Source of the DNA: JBAVVD01 sp049697115
Lineage (GTDB): Bacteria > Acidobacteriota > Aminicenantia > Aminicenantales > UBA4085
Assembly: GCA_049697115.1 (NCBI GenBank)
Contig: JBAVVD010000029.1
Location: 42,900-106,899, forward strand
Length of the DNA stretch: 64,000 bases
Direction of reading: 5' to 3'
Each line of letters begins with the position of its first letter. Within the stretch, counting starts at the first letter, position 1. Made by a program: the position numbers and the translations under genes. Of this stretch, positions 1 to 7,620 are shown in pieces. Under the pieces are notes generated by a model. That model did no database searches, was not told the origin of the DNA, and was given only the letters and a program-made list of their open reading frames with translations.

Positions 1-114
1 GAGGGAATCGCCGTCAATTCTCCGGAGGTCATCAAATTCATAAAAAAGAATATCAACGAAGGGTTAGACCATTTAAGGAGGAAAAAATGCATGAGGAAAA
101 AATTGCCGAAATAG
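1..114 (+). CDS. C-terminal tail of an unidentified upstream protein (partial)
   Basis: An open frame enters from the left edge and stops at 112-114. It encodes about 37 residues that read like a real protein tail (EGIAVNSPEVIKFIKKNI near its start) ending in a very basic stretch. It overlaps the start of the NuoE gene by 28 bases, and the ribosome binding site of that gene (AAGGAGG, 74-80) lies inside it. Too little is present to name the family. The same-strand overlap suggests it is the preceding gene of the hydrogenase operon. Confidence 0.4.
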   Translation, partial: EGIAVNSPEVIKFIKKNINEGLDHLRRKKCMRKKLPK

Positions 115-542
115 TGAACCGGTATCAAGCTGACCCGGGCGCGATTATTGCCATTCTTCAAGACCTTCAGGAAGAATACAATTATCTTCCGAAAAACGTT
201 TTGGTTCAGATTGCCAAGGAGCTCAACATTCCCCTGAGTCGCGTCCTCAGCCTCGTCACATTCTACAAAGCCTTCAGTCTTAAGCCGAAGGGAAAACATC
301 CGATCCATGTCTGCCTGGGAACCGCCTGCCATGTCCGGGGCGCCCAGCTCGTGCTTGAAAAATTCGAACGGGAACTCGGAATTCAGCCCGGCGAGACATC
401 CGAAGACCAGAATTTCAGTCTGGATGCCGTCCGCTGCGTCGGCTGCTGCGGATTGGCTCCCGTGGTTATGGTGGGAGAAGAAGTCCATGGAAAGATCTCC
501 CAGACGAAAATTCCCGGCGTCATAAAAAAATATAAGAAATAG
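87..542 (+). CDS. nuoE: NuoE-like [2Fe-2S] subunit of NAD-linked hydrogenase
   Basis: Thioredoxin-like [2Fe-2S] protein of the complex I 24 kDa (NuoE/HydC) family, 151 residues, the usual length. It has an N-terminal helical part (about 1-70) and a C-terminal thioredoxin-fold part. Four cluster cysteines are visible in two pairs, CLGTAC and CVGCCG. In the family this subunit passes electrons between NuoF flavin and the Fe-S wire. A strong AAGGAGG lies 6 bases before the ATG. It is the first full gene of a seven-gene run ending in a [NiFe] hydrogenase large subunit, so it serves a soluble NAD-linked hydrogenase and not respiratory complex I: no membrane subunits follow. Confidence 0.93.
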   Translation: MHEEKIAEIVNRYQADPGAIIAILQDLQEEYNYLPKNVLVQIAKELNIPLSRVLSLVTFYKAFSLKPKGKHPIHVCLGTACHVRGAQLVLEKFERELGIQPGETSEDQNFSLDAVRCVGCCGLAPVVMVGEEVHGKISQTKIPGVIKKYKK

Positions 543-554
543 AGAGGTGGGAAT

Positions 555-944
555 ATGCCTAAATTAAAAATTGAAGACTTGGAAAAAATCAGAGAACAGA
601 CACGGAAAATGACCGGTCTGCGAGAGGGCGGAAAATTCCGGGCCAAAGTCAACGTCCACATGGGAACATGCGGGATCGCCGCCGGCGCGCGCACGATCAT
701 GAATGCTCTGATGAAAGAAATCGAAGAGCAAGATGCCCATGATGTGCTCCTCACCAATTCCGGGTGCGCCGGCCTCTGCAGTCATGAACCGATGGCCACC
801 GTAGAAATTGAGGGCCAGCCTCCCGTGAAATACATCGACCTCACGGAGAAAAAAATCAAGGAGATCTTCAAAAAGCATGTCCTCGGCGGAACACTTGTCA
901 AGGAATATGCCTTAGGGATTGGGAGTGAAAAGACAGACTACTGA
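555..944 (+). CDS. Small thioredoxin-like (2Fe-2S) ferredoxin-domain protein
   Basis: 129-residue protein with the C-terminal thioredoxin-like ferredoxin fold of NuoE, found in hydrogenase operons of fermentative bacteria. Visible motifs are MGTCGIAAGAR and SGCAGLC. Only three cysteines occupy cluster positions: the second cysteine of the usual C-x4-C pair is missing. It may therefore bind an incomplete or different cluster, or be structural. It starts 12 bases after nuoE behind GAGGTGGG and ends 14 bases before nuoF. The role within the complex is inferred from position only. Confidence 0.8.
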   Translation: MPKLKIEDLEKIREQTRKMTGLREGGKFRAKVNVHMGTCGIAAGARTIMNALMKEIEEQDAHDVLLTNSGCAGLCSHEPMATVEIEGQPPVKYIDLTEKKIKEIFKKHVLGGTLVKEYALGIGSEKTDY

Positions 945-958
945 AAAGGAGGAAAAGG

Positions 959-2791
959 ATGGCAGAAAAGTCAAAGGATAAAACTTACAGGCTTCATTTG
1001 ATGGTCTGTGCGGGAACGGGCTGCGTTTCGAACCACTCCTTTGAGATTAAAGCGGCACTGGAGAAAGAGATTCAGAAGCACGGGCTGGAGAAAGAAGTCC
1101 TGGTCGTTCCTACCGGCTGCAACGGTTTCTGCGAGCGGGGTCCGATTCTCGTCGTTCAGCCAGGAAATGTTTTTTATCAGCAACTGACCGTCAAAGATAT
1201 TCCCCATCTCGTCGAGGAACACTTCCTCAAGGGGAGGCCCGTTCAGAAGAATATGTATGTTCCTCCTGAAGAAAAAACTCCCGTGCCGGTGCTCAATGAT
1301 ATCCCCTTCTTTAGAAAGCAAGTGCTGATCGCCCTCAGAAACCGGGGATTGATCGATCCCGAAAAAATTGACGAGTATATCGCGCGGGACGGGTATAAAG
1401 CCTTGGTCAAGGCCCTCACAGAGATGGCGCCGGAAAAAATCCTTTCTGAAATTACAATTTCCGGTCTCCGGGGCCGCGGGGGGGCCGGCTTCCCGACCGG
1501 ACTCAAATGGCAGTTTGTCCGGAATGCCGACAGTCCGAACGGCGGTGACAAGTATATCATCTGTAACGGAGACGAAGGAGACCCCGGCGCCTTTATGGAC
1601 CGGAGCATTCTGGAGGCCGATCCGCATTCTGTCATTGAGGGCATGCTCATCGGAGCCAGGGCCATCGGAGCCACCGAAGGATTCGTTTATGTCCGCAATG
1701 AATATCCTATGGCTGTGAAACGGCTGAGTGTCGCCCTGGAACAGGCCAGGGACTATGGACTTCTGGGCAAGGATATTCTGGGGACAGGATTTGATTTTGA
1801 CATTCAGATCAAGCGCGGGGCCGGAGCTTTCGTCTGCGGCGAAGAAACAGCACTCCTCGCCTCCATTGAAGGCCGGCTGGGAGAGCCGCGGCCGCGGCCG
1901 CCCTATCCGGCTCAGAGCGGCCTTTGGGGAAAGCCCACCTGCATCAACAATGTAGAGACCTGGGCCAATGTGCCTGTGATCATCAACCGCGGCGCAAAAT
2001 GGTTTTCCGGAATCGGAACCCGCACAAGCAAGGGAACAAAAGTTTTCTCCCTGGTCGGAAAAATTAACAACACAGGCCTTGTCGAAGTGCCGATGGGAAT
2101 CTCCCTGAAAGAAATCATCTACGACATCGGCGGCGGGATTCCTGGAGGAAAAAAGTTCAAGGCCGTCCAGACTGGCGGCCCTTCGGGCGGATGCATTCCC
2201 AAAGAGAAAATCGACCTGCCGATTGATTACGAAAGTCTCACCGAAGCCGGGTCGATGATGGGTTCAGGCGGTATGGTGGTCATGGACGAAGATACCTGCA
2301 TGGTGGACGTGGCCCGGTATTTTCTCTCATTCACTCAGGATGAATCCTGCGGAAAGTGCACGCCCTGCCGTGAAGGGACCAAGGCCATGCTCACCATTCT
2401 GACGCGCATCACGGAAGGAAAGGGAACCCCGGAAGATCTGGAGCTCCTCGAGGCTCTCGCCCAGATCATCAAAGACTCCGCCCTTTGCGGGTTGGGCAAG
2501 ACCGCACCCAATCCTGTTCTCACAACGCTGCGCTATTTCAGAGGTGAATACGAAGCGCATATCCAGGAGAAAAAATGCCCGGCCCATGTCTGCCGTCAGC
2601 TGAATACATACACCATCAATGCCGAGACCTGCCTGAAAGTCGGTCACGGCTGCGATATCTGTCGGCGCAACTGCGCCTCTGATGCCATTCGCGGACAGAA
2701 AAACGAAGCCCATGTCATCGACCAGAGCCAATGCATCAAGTGCGGCGTCTGCTTTGATGTCTGTAACTTCGGCGCCGTGAATGTCGAATAA
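959..2791 (+). CDS. nuoF: NuoF-like NAD(P)H/FMN subunit with C-terminal ferredoxin clusters
   Basis: 610-residue flavoprotein that would carry the NAD(H) site of the complex. The domain order is as follows. An N-terminal thioredoxin-like [2Fe-2S] domain (C17, C22, C54, C58) comes first. A NADH/FMN domain follows, with GRGGAGFPTG (172-181) and NGDEGDPGA (203-211). The NuoF [4Fe-4S] motif CGKCTPC has C464, C467 and C470. A C-terminal two-cluster ferredoxin has C558/565/568/572 and C592/595/598/602. This architecture matches HydB of multimeric [FeFe] and [NiFe] electron-bifurcating hydrogenases. The first C-terminal cluster has unusual spacing (C-x6-C-x2-C-x3-C) and lacks the normal CxxCxxC start. 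AAAGGAGG precedes the ATG. Confidence 0.95.
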   Translation: MAEKSKDKTYRLHLMVCAGTGCVSNHSFEIKAALEKEIQKHGLEKEVLVVPTGCNGFCERGPILVVQPGNVFYQQLTVKDIPHLVEEHFLKGRPVQKNMYVPPEEKTPVPVLNDIPFFRKQVLIALRNRGLIDPEKIDEYIARDGYKALVKALTEMAPEKILSEITISGLRGRGGAGFPTGLKWQFVRNADSPNGGDKYIICNGDEGDPGAFMDRSILEADPHSVIEGMLIGARAIGATEGFVYVRNEYPMAVKRLSVALEQARDYGLLGKDILGTGFDFDIQIKRGAGAFVCGEETALLASIEGRLGEPRPRPPYPAQSGLWGKPTCINNVETWANVPVIINRGAKWFSGIGTRTSKGTKVFSLVGKINNTGLVEVPMGISLKEIIYDIGGGIPGGKKFKAVQTGGPSGGCIPKEKIDLPIDYESLTEAGSMMGSGGMVVMDEDTCMVDVARYFLSFTQDESCGKCTPCREGTKAMLTILTRITEGKGTPEDLELLEALAQIIKDSALCGLGKTAPNPVLTTLRYFRGEYEAHIQEKKCPAHVCRQLNTYTINAETCLKVGHGCDICRRNCASDAIRGQKNEAHVIDQSQCIKCGVCFDVCNFGAVNVE

Positions 2792-2811
2792 TTAAGAAAG
2801 GAGGAAGGACA

Positions 2812-4569
2812 ATGATCAGTCTGACCATAGACGGAAAAAAGATCCAGGTGGAAGAAGGAACCACGATCCTTCAAGCGGCCAAAAATGCGGACATTAAGAT
2901 TCCCTCTCTCTGTTACCATCCTCTTGTCGAAGCGTACGCGGCCTGTCGAGTGTGCATGGTTGAGGTCACACAGAAAGATAGAAGCGCCCTTGTGACCTCC
3001 TGTAACACGAAAGTTCAAGAGGGAATGGCCATCCAGACAAATTCAGAAAGAGCTCGGCTGGCCAGGCGGCTGAATGTGGAGATGCTCTTAGCCCGCGCTC
3101 CAGCGGCGGAGCCCCTGCAGGAAATTGCCAGAGAGATGGGCATTGAAAAAACACGTTTTGAAATCAAAGATCCAAACGAGAAGTGCATCCTCTGCGGTCT
3201 CTGTGTCCGGGCCTGTGAGCAGATTGTCGGCGCTTCAGCCATCAGTTTCGTCGAAAGAGGGTCAGAGCGAAAAGTCACTCCGCCTTTCGGGGAGCCGGCA
3301 GAAGCCTGCATCGGCTGCACGGCCTGTGCGTATTTCTGCCCGACCGGCGCCATCACCTGCGAAGACAAATACGGGAGGAAAGTCATTCACACAGAGCTCC
3401 ATCTCGGTCCGACAACGGCCATCCGTGTTCCCACTCGCCAGGCCGTTCCCATGGTGCCCATCATCGATAAGGACTCCTGTATTCATTTTAAGACCGGCGC
3501 CTGCCAAATCTGCGCCAAGGTCTGCGACAGAGAGGCTGTGAACTATGAAATGGAAGACCAGGAAATCGAAATCGATGTCGGGACAATCATCCTCGCTTCC
3601 GGATTCAAGCCTTTTGACGCCAAGAGAATTCCCGCCTACGGATATGGAAGGTTTCCCAATATCATCACCGGACTTGAGTTTGAGCGCCTGGTCAATGCCT
3701 CCGGGCCGACGGGCGGTAAGGTCCTTCTTGCCAACGGTGAAGAACCCAAGTCCGTGGGTATCATTCACTGCGTCGGCTCGCGCGATGAACACTACAACGA
3801 ATACTGCTCCCGCGTCTGCTGCATGTACTCCCTGAAATTCGCCCATCTTCTCAAAGAGAAGACCAAGGCTTCCATTTACGATTTCTACATCGACATGCGG
3901 TGCTTCGGGAAAGGTTATGAAGAATTTTATCACCGGCTGCTCAAAGAAGGGACCAAATTCATCCGGGGTCGGGTTTCCGAGATCACCGATGTGGCCCTGA
4001 CGGAACAGGAAGAAGGGAAACTCATCCTCCGCGTGGAAGATACGCTCATTGGAACAGTGCGAAGAATACCTGTCGATATGGCCATTCTGGCTGTCGGGCT
4101 TGAGCCGGGCATGGATCAGAACGAGCTCGCCAAAACATTCAACATTTCCTGCAGTCAGGATACATTTTTCCTGGAAAGACATCCCAAGCTGGCGCCTGTG
4201 TCCACTTTCTCAGACGGGATCTTCCTGGCCGGAACATGCCAGGCGCCCAGAGATATTCCGGACACCGTCGCCCAGGCGGGCGCAGCGGCCTCAGAAGCTC
4301 TGGCTCTCTCCGATAAGGGAACTTTTGAACTGGAGCCGATCACGGCTGAAATCAACGAAGAACTCTGCTCGGGCTGCCAGATCTGTGTGGGCCTCTGCCC
4401 CTTTACGGCCATCACCTATGACAAGGAAAAGGAGATCTCTGTCATCAACGACGCGCTCTGCAAAGGATGCGGTACCTGCGTGGCCGCCTGTCCGAGCGGA
4501 GCGTCCCAGCAGAAACACTTCCGCGACAACCAGATATTTGCCGAAATTGAAGGTATCCTCGTTGTCTAG
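2812..4569 (+). CDS. NuoG-like / HdrA-like chimeric Fe-S electron-transfer subunit
   Basis: 585 residues. The N-terminal part resembles NuoG/HydA: a plant-type [2Fe-2S] domain (C34, C45, C48, C64) and two [4Fe-4S] clusters (C125/128/131/135, C166/169/172/176). The rest resembles heterodisulfide reductase subunit A: C223/231/234/238, the HdrA signature HCVGSRDEHYNEYCSRVCCM (319-338), the FAD-tail motif FLAGTCQAPRDIP and two terminal [4Fe-4S] motifs. Two family features are absent. The NuoG His/Cys cluster (HxxxCxxCxxxxxC) is replaced by ARAPAAEPLQ (95-104). No GxGxxG FAD motif is seen ahead of the HdrA part. It probably links NuoEF to MvhD and the hydrogenase. Whether it binds flavin is uncertain. 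Confidence 0.9.
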   Translation: MISLTIDGKKIQVEEGTTILQAAKNADIKIPSLCYHPLVEAYAACRVCMVEVTQKDRSALVTSCNTKVQEGMAIQTNSERARLARRLNVEMLLARAPAAEPLQEIAREMGIEKTRFEIKDPNEKCILCGLCVRACEQIVGASAISFVERGSERKVTPPFGEPAEACIGCTACAYFCPTGAITCEDKYGRKVIHTELHLGPTTAIRVPTRQAVPMVPIIDKDSCIHFKTGACQICAKVCDREAVNYEMEDQEIEIDVGTIILASGFKPFDAKRIPAYGYGRFPNIITGLEFERLVNASGPTGGKVLLANGEEPKSVGIIHCVGSRDEHYNEYCSRVCCMYSLKFAHLLKEKTKASIYDFYIDMRCFGKGYEEFYHRLLKEGTKFIRGRVSEITDVALTEQEEGKLILRVEDTLIGTVRRIPVDMAILAVGLEPGMDQNELAKTFNISCSQDTFFLERHPKLAPVSTFSDGIFLAGTCQAPRDIPDTVAQAGAAASEALALSDKGTFELEPITAEINEELCSGCQICVGLCPFTAITYDKEKEISVINDALCKGCGTCVAACPSGASQQKHFRDNQIFAEIEGILVV

Positions 4570-4662
4570 GGCCGAAATGGAAAATTGGTTTATTCCCTGG
4601 GAGTTGAATATAATTATGCGTTTCAAAAAAAGTGTGACAAATTTTTCTCGAGGAGGGCAATC

Positions 4663-5097
4663 ATGAGCAATGGATCATTCGAGCCCAGGATCGTCGGTTT
4701 TTTATGCAACTGGTGCTCATATACAGGGGCCGATTTAGCCGGCACAGCCAGGATGGCTTACGCCCCAAATGTGCGGATAATCCGCGTGATGTGCAGCGGA
4801 CGCGTCGACCCTCAATTTGTGCTCAAAGCCTTCGCGGAAGGGGCTGACGGCGTATTTATTTCCGGCTGTCATCCCGGAGACTGCCATTATCAGGAGGGAA
4901 ACTATAAGGCTTTGAGAAGGGCCAGACTTCTTTCCAACATGCTGGAGCAATTTGGGATAGAAAAAGAGCGGTTCCGGATCGAGTGGGTCTCGGCCTCTGA
5001 GGGAGTGAAATTTCAACGGGTGTGTAACGAATTCACGGGGGAAATAAAAAAATTGGGACCCCTAAACTTCAAGGAAAATGGAGGGAAGCATGAGTAA
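4663..5097 (+). CDS. mvhD: MvhD/FrhD-family iron-sulfur subunit
   Basis: 144-residue electron-transfer protein of the MvhD (F420-non-reducing hydrogenase iron-sulfur subunit D) family, which in methanogens connects HdrA to the hydrogenase. Cysteines sit in CNWCSYTGADLAG near the N-terminus, then MCSGRVDP and GCHPGDCHY, the family pattern for a [2Fe-2S] cluster. The ATG at 4663 was chosen because GAGGAGGG lies directly before it. An upstream in-frame ATG (4585) would add 26 residues with no family resemblance. It overlaps the next gene by 8 bases, so translation is likely coupled. Its position between the HdrA-like and hydrogenase genes matches its known job. Confidence 0.93.
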   Translation: MSNGSFEPRIVGFLCNWCSYTGADLAGTARMAYAPNVRIIRVMCSGRVDPQFVLKAFAEGADGVFISGCHPGDCHYQEGNYKALRRARLLSNMLEQFGIEKERFRIEWVSASEGVKFQRVCNEFTGEIKKLGPLNFKENGGKHE

Positions 5098-6070
5098 AGC
5101 AAAACCCAAAGTTGCCTTTTACTGGTGCGCCTCCTGCGGAGGGTGCGAGGAAGCTGTTGTCGATCTGGCTGAAGATATCCTCAAGGTGGTGGAGGCCGTG
5201 GATATCATCTTCTGGCCGGTCGCCCTGGATTTCAAGAAAAAGGATGTGGAGTCCATGGAAGACGGCTCGATCGCCGTCAGTTTCATCAACGGATCAATCC
5301 GACTCTCCGAACAGGAGGAGATGGTAAAACTCCTGAGAAAAAAATCAGGGCTGGTTGTTGCTTTTGGCAGCTGCTCCCATCTCGGCGGAATCCCCGGATT
5401 GGCCAACTTCTGGAATAAAGAGACCATCTTCAAACGTGCCTATCACACGACCCCTTCGACGGATAATCCCAAAGGAACCGTTCCTCTCGAAAAGACGGAG
5501 GTGGATGGATATGAACTCACCCTCCCACGTTTCTACGATACCGTCTATGCCTTGGATCAGGTCATCGATGTCGATTATTACCTTCCGGGCTGCGCTCCTC
5601 CAAAGCACCTGATTGTGAACGCCGTCACTGCCATTCTGGAAGGGAAATTACCCCCCAAAGGGGCCGTCCTCTCCCCAAACAAATCCCTCTGTGACGACTG
5701 TGACCGCAATAAGACAAAGCCCGAGAAGCTGACGATCAAAGAGATCAAGAGACCCTGGGAAATCCTTCTGGACCCGGAAAAATGCTTCCTGACTCAGGGA
5801 GTCATTTGTATGGGACCCGCCACGCGGACCGGATGCGAAGAGAGATGCATCAAGGGAAATATGCCGTGCCGCGGATGCTTTGGTCCCACTGACCAGGTTT
5901 ATGACCAAGGAGCCAAATTCCTCTCGGCCTTCGCATCCATTCTGGACACGAATGACGAGAGAGAAATTGAAAAAATTATCCAGTCCATCGTGGACCCCGC
6001 AGGAACTTTTTACCGATTCAGCCTGCCGAAATCAATCCTCAGGCGAAGAAAAATGGAGGCCATAAAATGA
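5090..6070 (+). CDS. mvhG: [NiFe] hydrogenase small subunit, group 3c-like (MvhG)
   Basis: Small Fe-S subunit (326 residues) that wires the NiFe site to MvhD. The proximal-cluster motif WCASCGGCEE is near the N-terminus. GSCSHLGG, PGCAPP and a cysteine-rich C-terminal part with CDDCD, CMG and CRGC supply further cluster ligands. No twin-arginine signal is present, so the enzyme is cytosolic. The start at 5090 is preferred over an in-frame ATG at 5078, because GGAGGGA (5080-5086) forms its ribosome binding site. It overlaps mvhD by 8 bases and the large-subunit gene by 4 bases (ATGA), as expected for a tightly coupled operon. Confidence 0.94.
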   Translation: MSKAKPKVAFYWCASCGGCEEAVVDLAEDILKVVEAVDIIFWPVALDFKKKDVESMEDGSIAVSFINGSIRLSEQEEMVKLLRKKSGLVVAFGSCSHLGGIPGLANFWNKETIFKRAYHTTPSTDNPKGTVPLEKTEVDGYELTLPRFYDTVYALDQVIDVDYYLPGCAPPKHLIVNAVTAILEGKLPPKGAVLSPNKSLCDDCDRNKTKPEKLTIKEIKRPWEILLDPEKCFLTQGVICMGPATRTGCEERCIKGNMPCRGCFGPTDQVYDQGAKFLSAFASILDTNDEREIEKIIQSIVDPAGTFYRFSLPKSILRRRKMEAIK

Positions 6071-7527
6071 GTGAAAGAATCACAATAGATCCCATCACCC
6101 GACTTGAAGGACACGGAAAGATCGAAATCTTTCTGGATGACAAAGGGGACGTGGACAGAGCCATTCTCCAGGTTCCCGAGCTTCGCGGTTTCGAACAGTT
6201 TGCCGTCGGAAGGCCTGTGGAAGAAATGCCACGGATTACTCCCCGCATTTGCGGCGTCTGCCCCACGGCCCATCACATGGCGTCCACAAAAACAGTCGAT
6301 GCCGTCTTTGGCGTGGAGCCAACTCCGACGGCCAAGAAACTCAGAGAGCTCATCTACAACGCGTTCATGATGGAGGACCACATTCTTCATTTCTTCTTTC
6401 TGGGAGGCCCCGACTTTGTTGTCGGCCCTCAGGCCCCTGCCGCTGAAAGAAATATTCTGGGTGTCATCGGAAAAGTGGGCCTGGAGATCGCCGGCAAAGT
6501 GATCCGTGTCCGGCGGGAATGCCGGGATATCCTCAATTATCTCTGCGGCAAAGTCATTCATCCTGTCTGCGGACTCCCCGGAGGAGTCGCCAAAGGGCTG
6601 GATGAAGAACACAGAGTGTCCTTCCTGGAAACCGCCAAGTTCGCCGTGGAATTCGCCCAGTTTGCTCTGCAGATATTCAATGACGTCGTCCTTAAAAACA
6701 AAACATATGTCGACATTGTCGTCGGAGACGCCTACAAAATCAAAACGTACTACATGGGACTGGTGAACGCAGAAAATAAAGTGGACTTCTATGACGGAGA
6801 CATCCGGGTCGTCGATCCCGAAGGAAAAGAATTCGCAAAATTCAAGCCGAAGGAGTATCTTGAACATGTGGCAGAGCACGTGGAGCCCTGGAGTTACATT
6901 AAATTCCCCTTTCTGAAGAAAGTCGGCTGGAAAGGTTTTGTCGAAGGGAAAGACAGCGGCGTTTACAGAGTCGCCCCCCTCGCCCGGCTGAACGCCGCCG
7001 ACGGCATGGCGACGCCATTAGCGCAAAAAGAGCACGACCGGATGTACGAGACTCTCGGCGGAAAGCCCGTCCATAACACGCTGGCTTTCCACTGGGCCAG
7101 GCTGATCGAAGCTCTCCAGGCGGCGGAATCCATGGTCGTCCTTCTTGAGGACAAATCCATAACTGACTCCAACATTCGCAACATTCCCACCCAGACTCCG
7201 TCTGAAGGTGTGGGAGTGGTCGAGGCGCCGCGGGGAACACTTTTCCATCACTACAAAACGGACGAAAAGGGTATCCTCACTGAAGCCAACTTGATCGTGG
7301 CCACCGTGAACAACTCAGCGGCCATCAATATGTCCATTGAGAAAGCGGCCAAAGCCTTTATCAAGGGAGGCAAAGTTTCTGAAGGATTGCTGAACATGGT
7401 GGAGATGGCTTTCCGGGCCTATGATCCGTGCCACGCCTGCGGCACTCATGCTCTTCCGGGAGATATGCCCCTGGCCATTCATATCTACGATAAAAATGGA
7501 GCGCTTATCCGGAAGATCCGGAGATAA
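6067..7527 (+). CDS. mvhA: [NiFe] hydrogenase large subunit, group 3c-like (MvhA)
   Basis: Catalytic subunit, 486 residues, that splits or forms H2. NiFe ligands are visible in the L1 motif RICGVCPTAHH (C62, C65) and the L2 motif DPCHACGTH (C455, C458, ending at H461). The 25 residues after H461 form the C-terminal peptide that maturation proteases of this family remove after nickel insertion. The motifs and the MvhD/HdrA-like partners point to group 3c, but with NuoEF in place of HdrBC. A likely cognate protease is the one fused to HypB at 18496-19662. This is the last gene of the operon: a 93-base gap follows before the histidine kinase. Confidence 0.95.
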   Translation: MSERITIDPITRLEGHGKIEIFLDDKGDVDRAILQVPELRGFEQFAVGRPVEEMPRITPRICGVCPTAHHMASTKTVDAVFGVEPTPTAKKLRELIYNAFMMEDHILHFFFLGGPDFVVGPQAPAAERNILGVIGKVGLEIAGKVIRVRRECRDILNYLCGKVIHPVCGLPGGVAKGLDEEHRVSFLETAKFAVEFAQFALQIFNDVVLKNKTYVDIVVGDAYKIKTYYMGLVNAENKVDFYDGDIRVVDPEGKEFAKFKPKEYLEHVAEHVEPWSYIKFPFLKKVGWKGFVEGKDSGVYRVAPLARLNAADGMATPLAQKEHDRMYETLGGKPVHNTLAFHWARLIEALQAAESMVVLLEDKSITDSNIRNIPTQTPSEGVGVVEAPRGTLFHHYKTDEKGILTEANLIVATVNNSAAINMSIEKAAKAFIKGGKVSEGLLNMVEMAFRAYDPCHACGTHALPGDMPLAIHIYDKNGALIRKIRR

Positions 7528-7620
7528 AACAAGAAAAAGGCTAATATCTTCAGTTTTTTCGTTCGCGGGATAAAGGTCGTTTCCCTTGCCTCACACAGGA
7601 AAATAGGGAGCTTAGAAAAT

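Noticed and set aside
3262..4182. Minus-strand open frame of 306 codons
   Set aside because: Antisense of the NuoG-HdrA chimera; composition typical of a shadow.
7590..7607. Sigma-54-like GGTC...TTGCC before the histidine kinase
   Set aside because: Spacing between GG and GC is one base too long.
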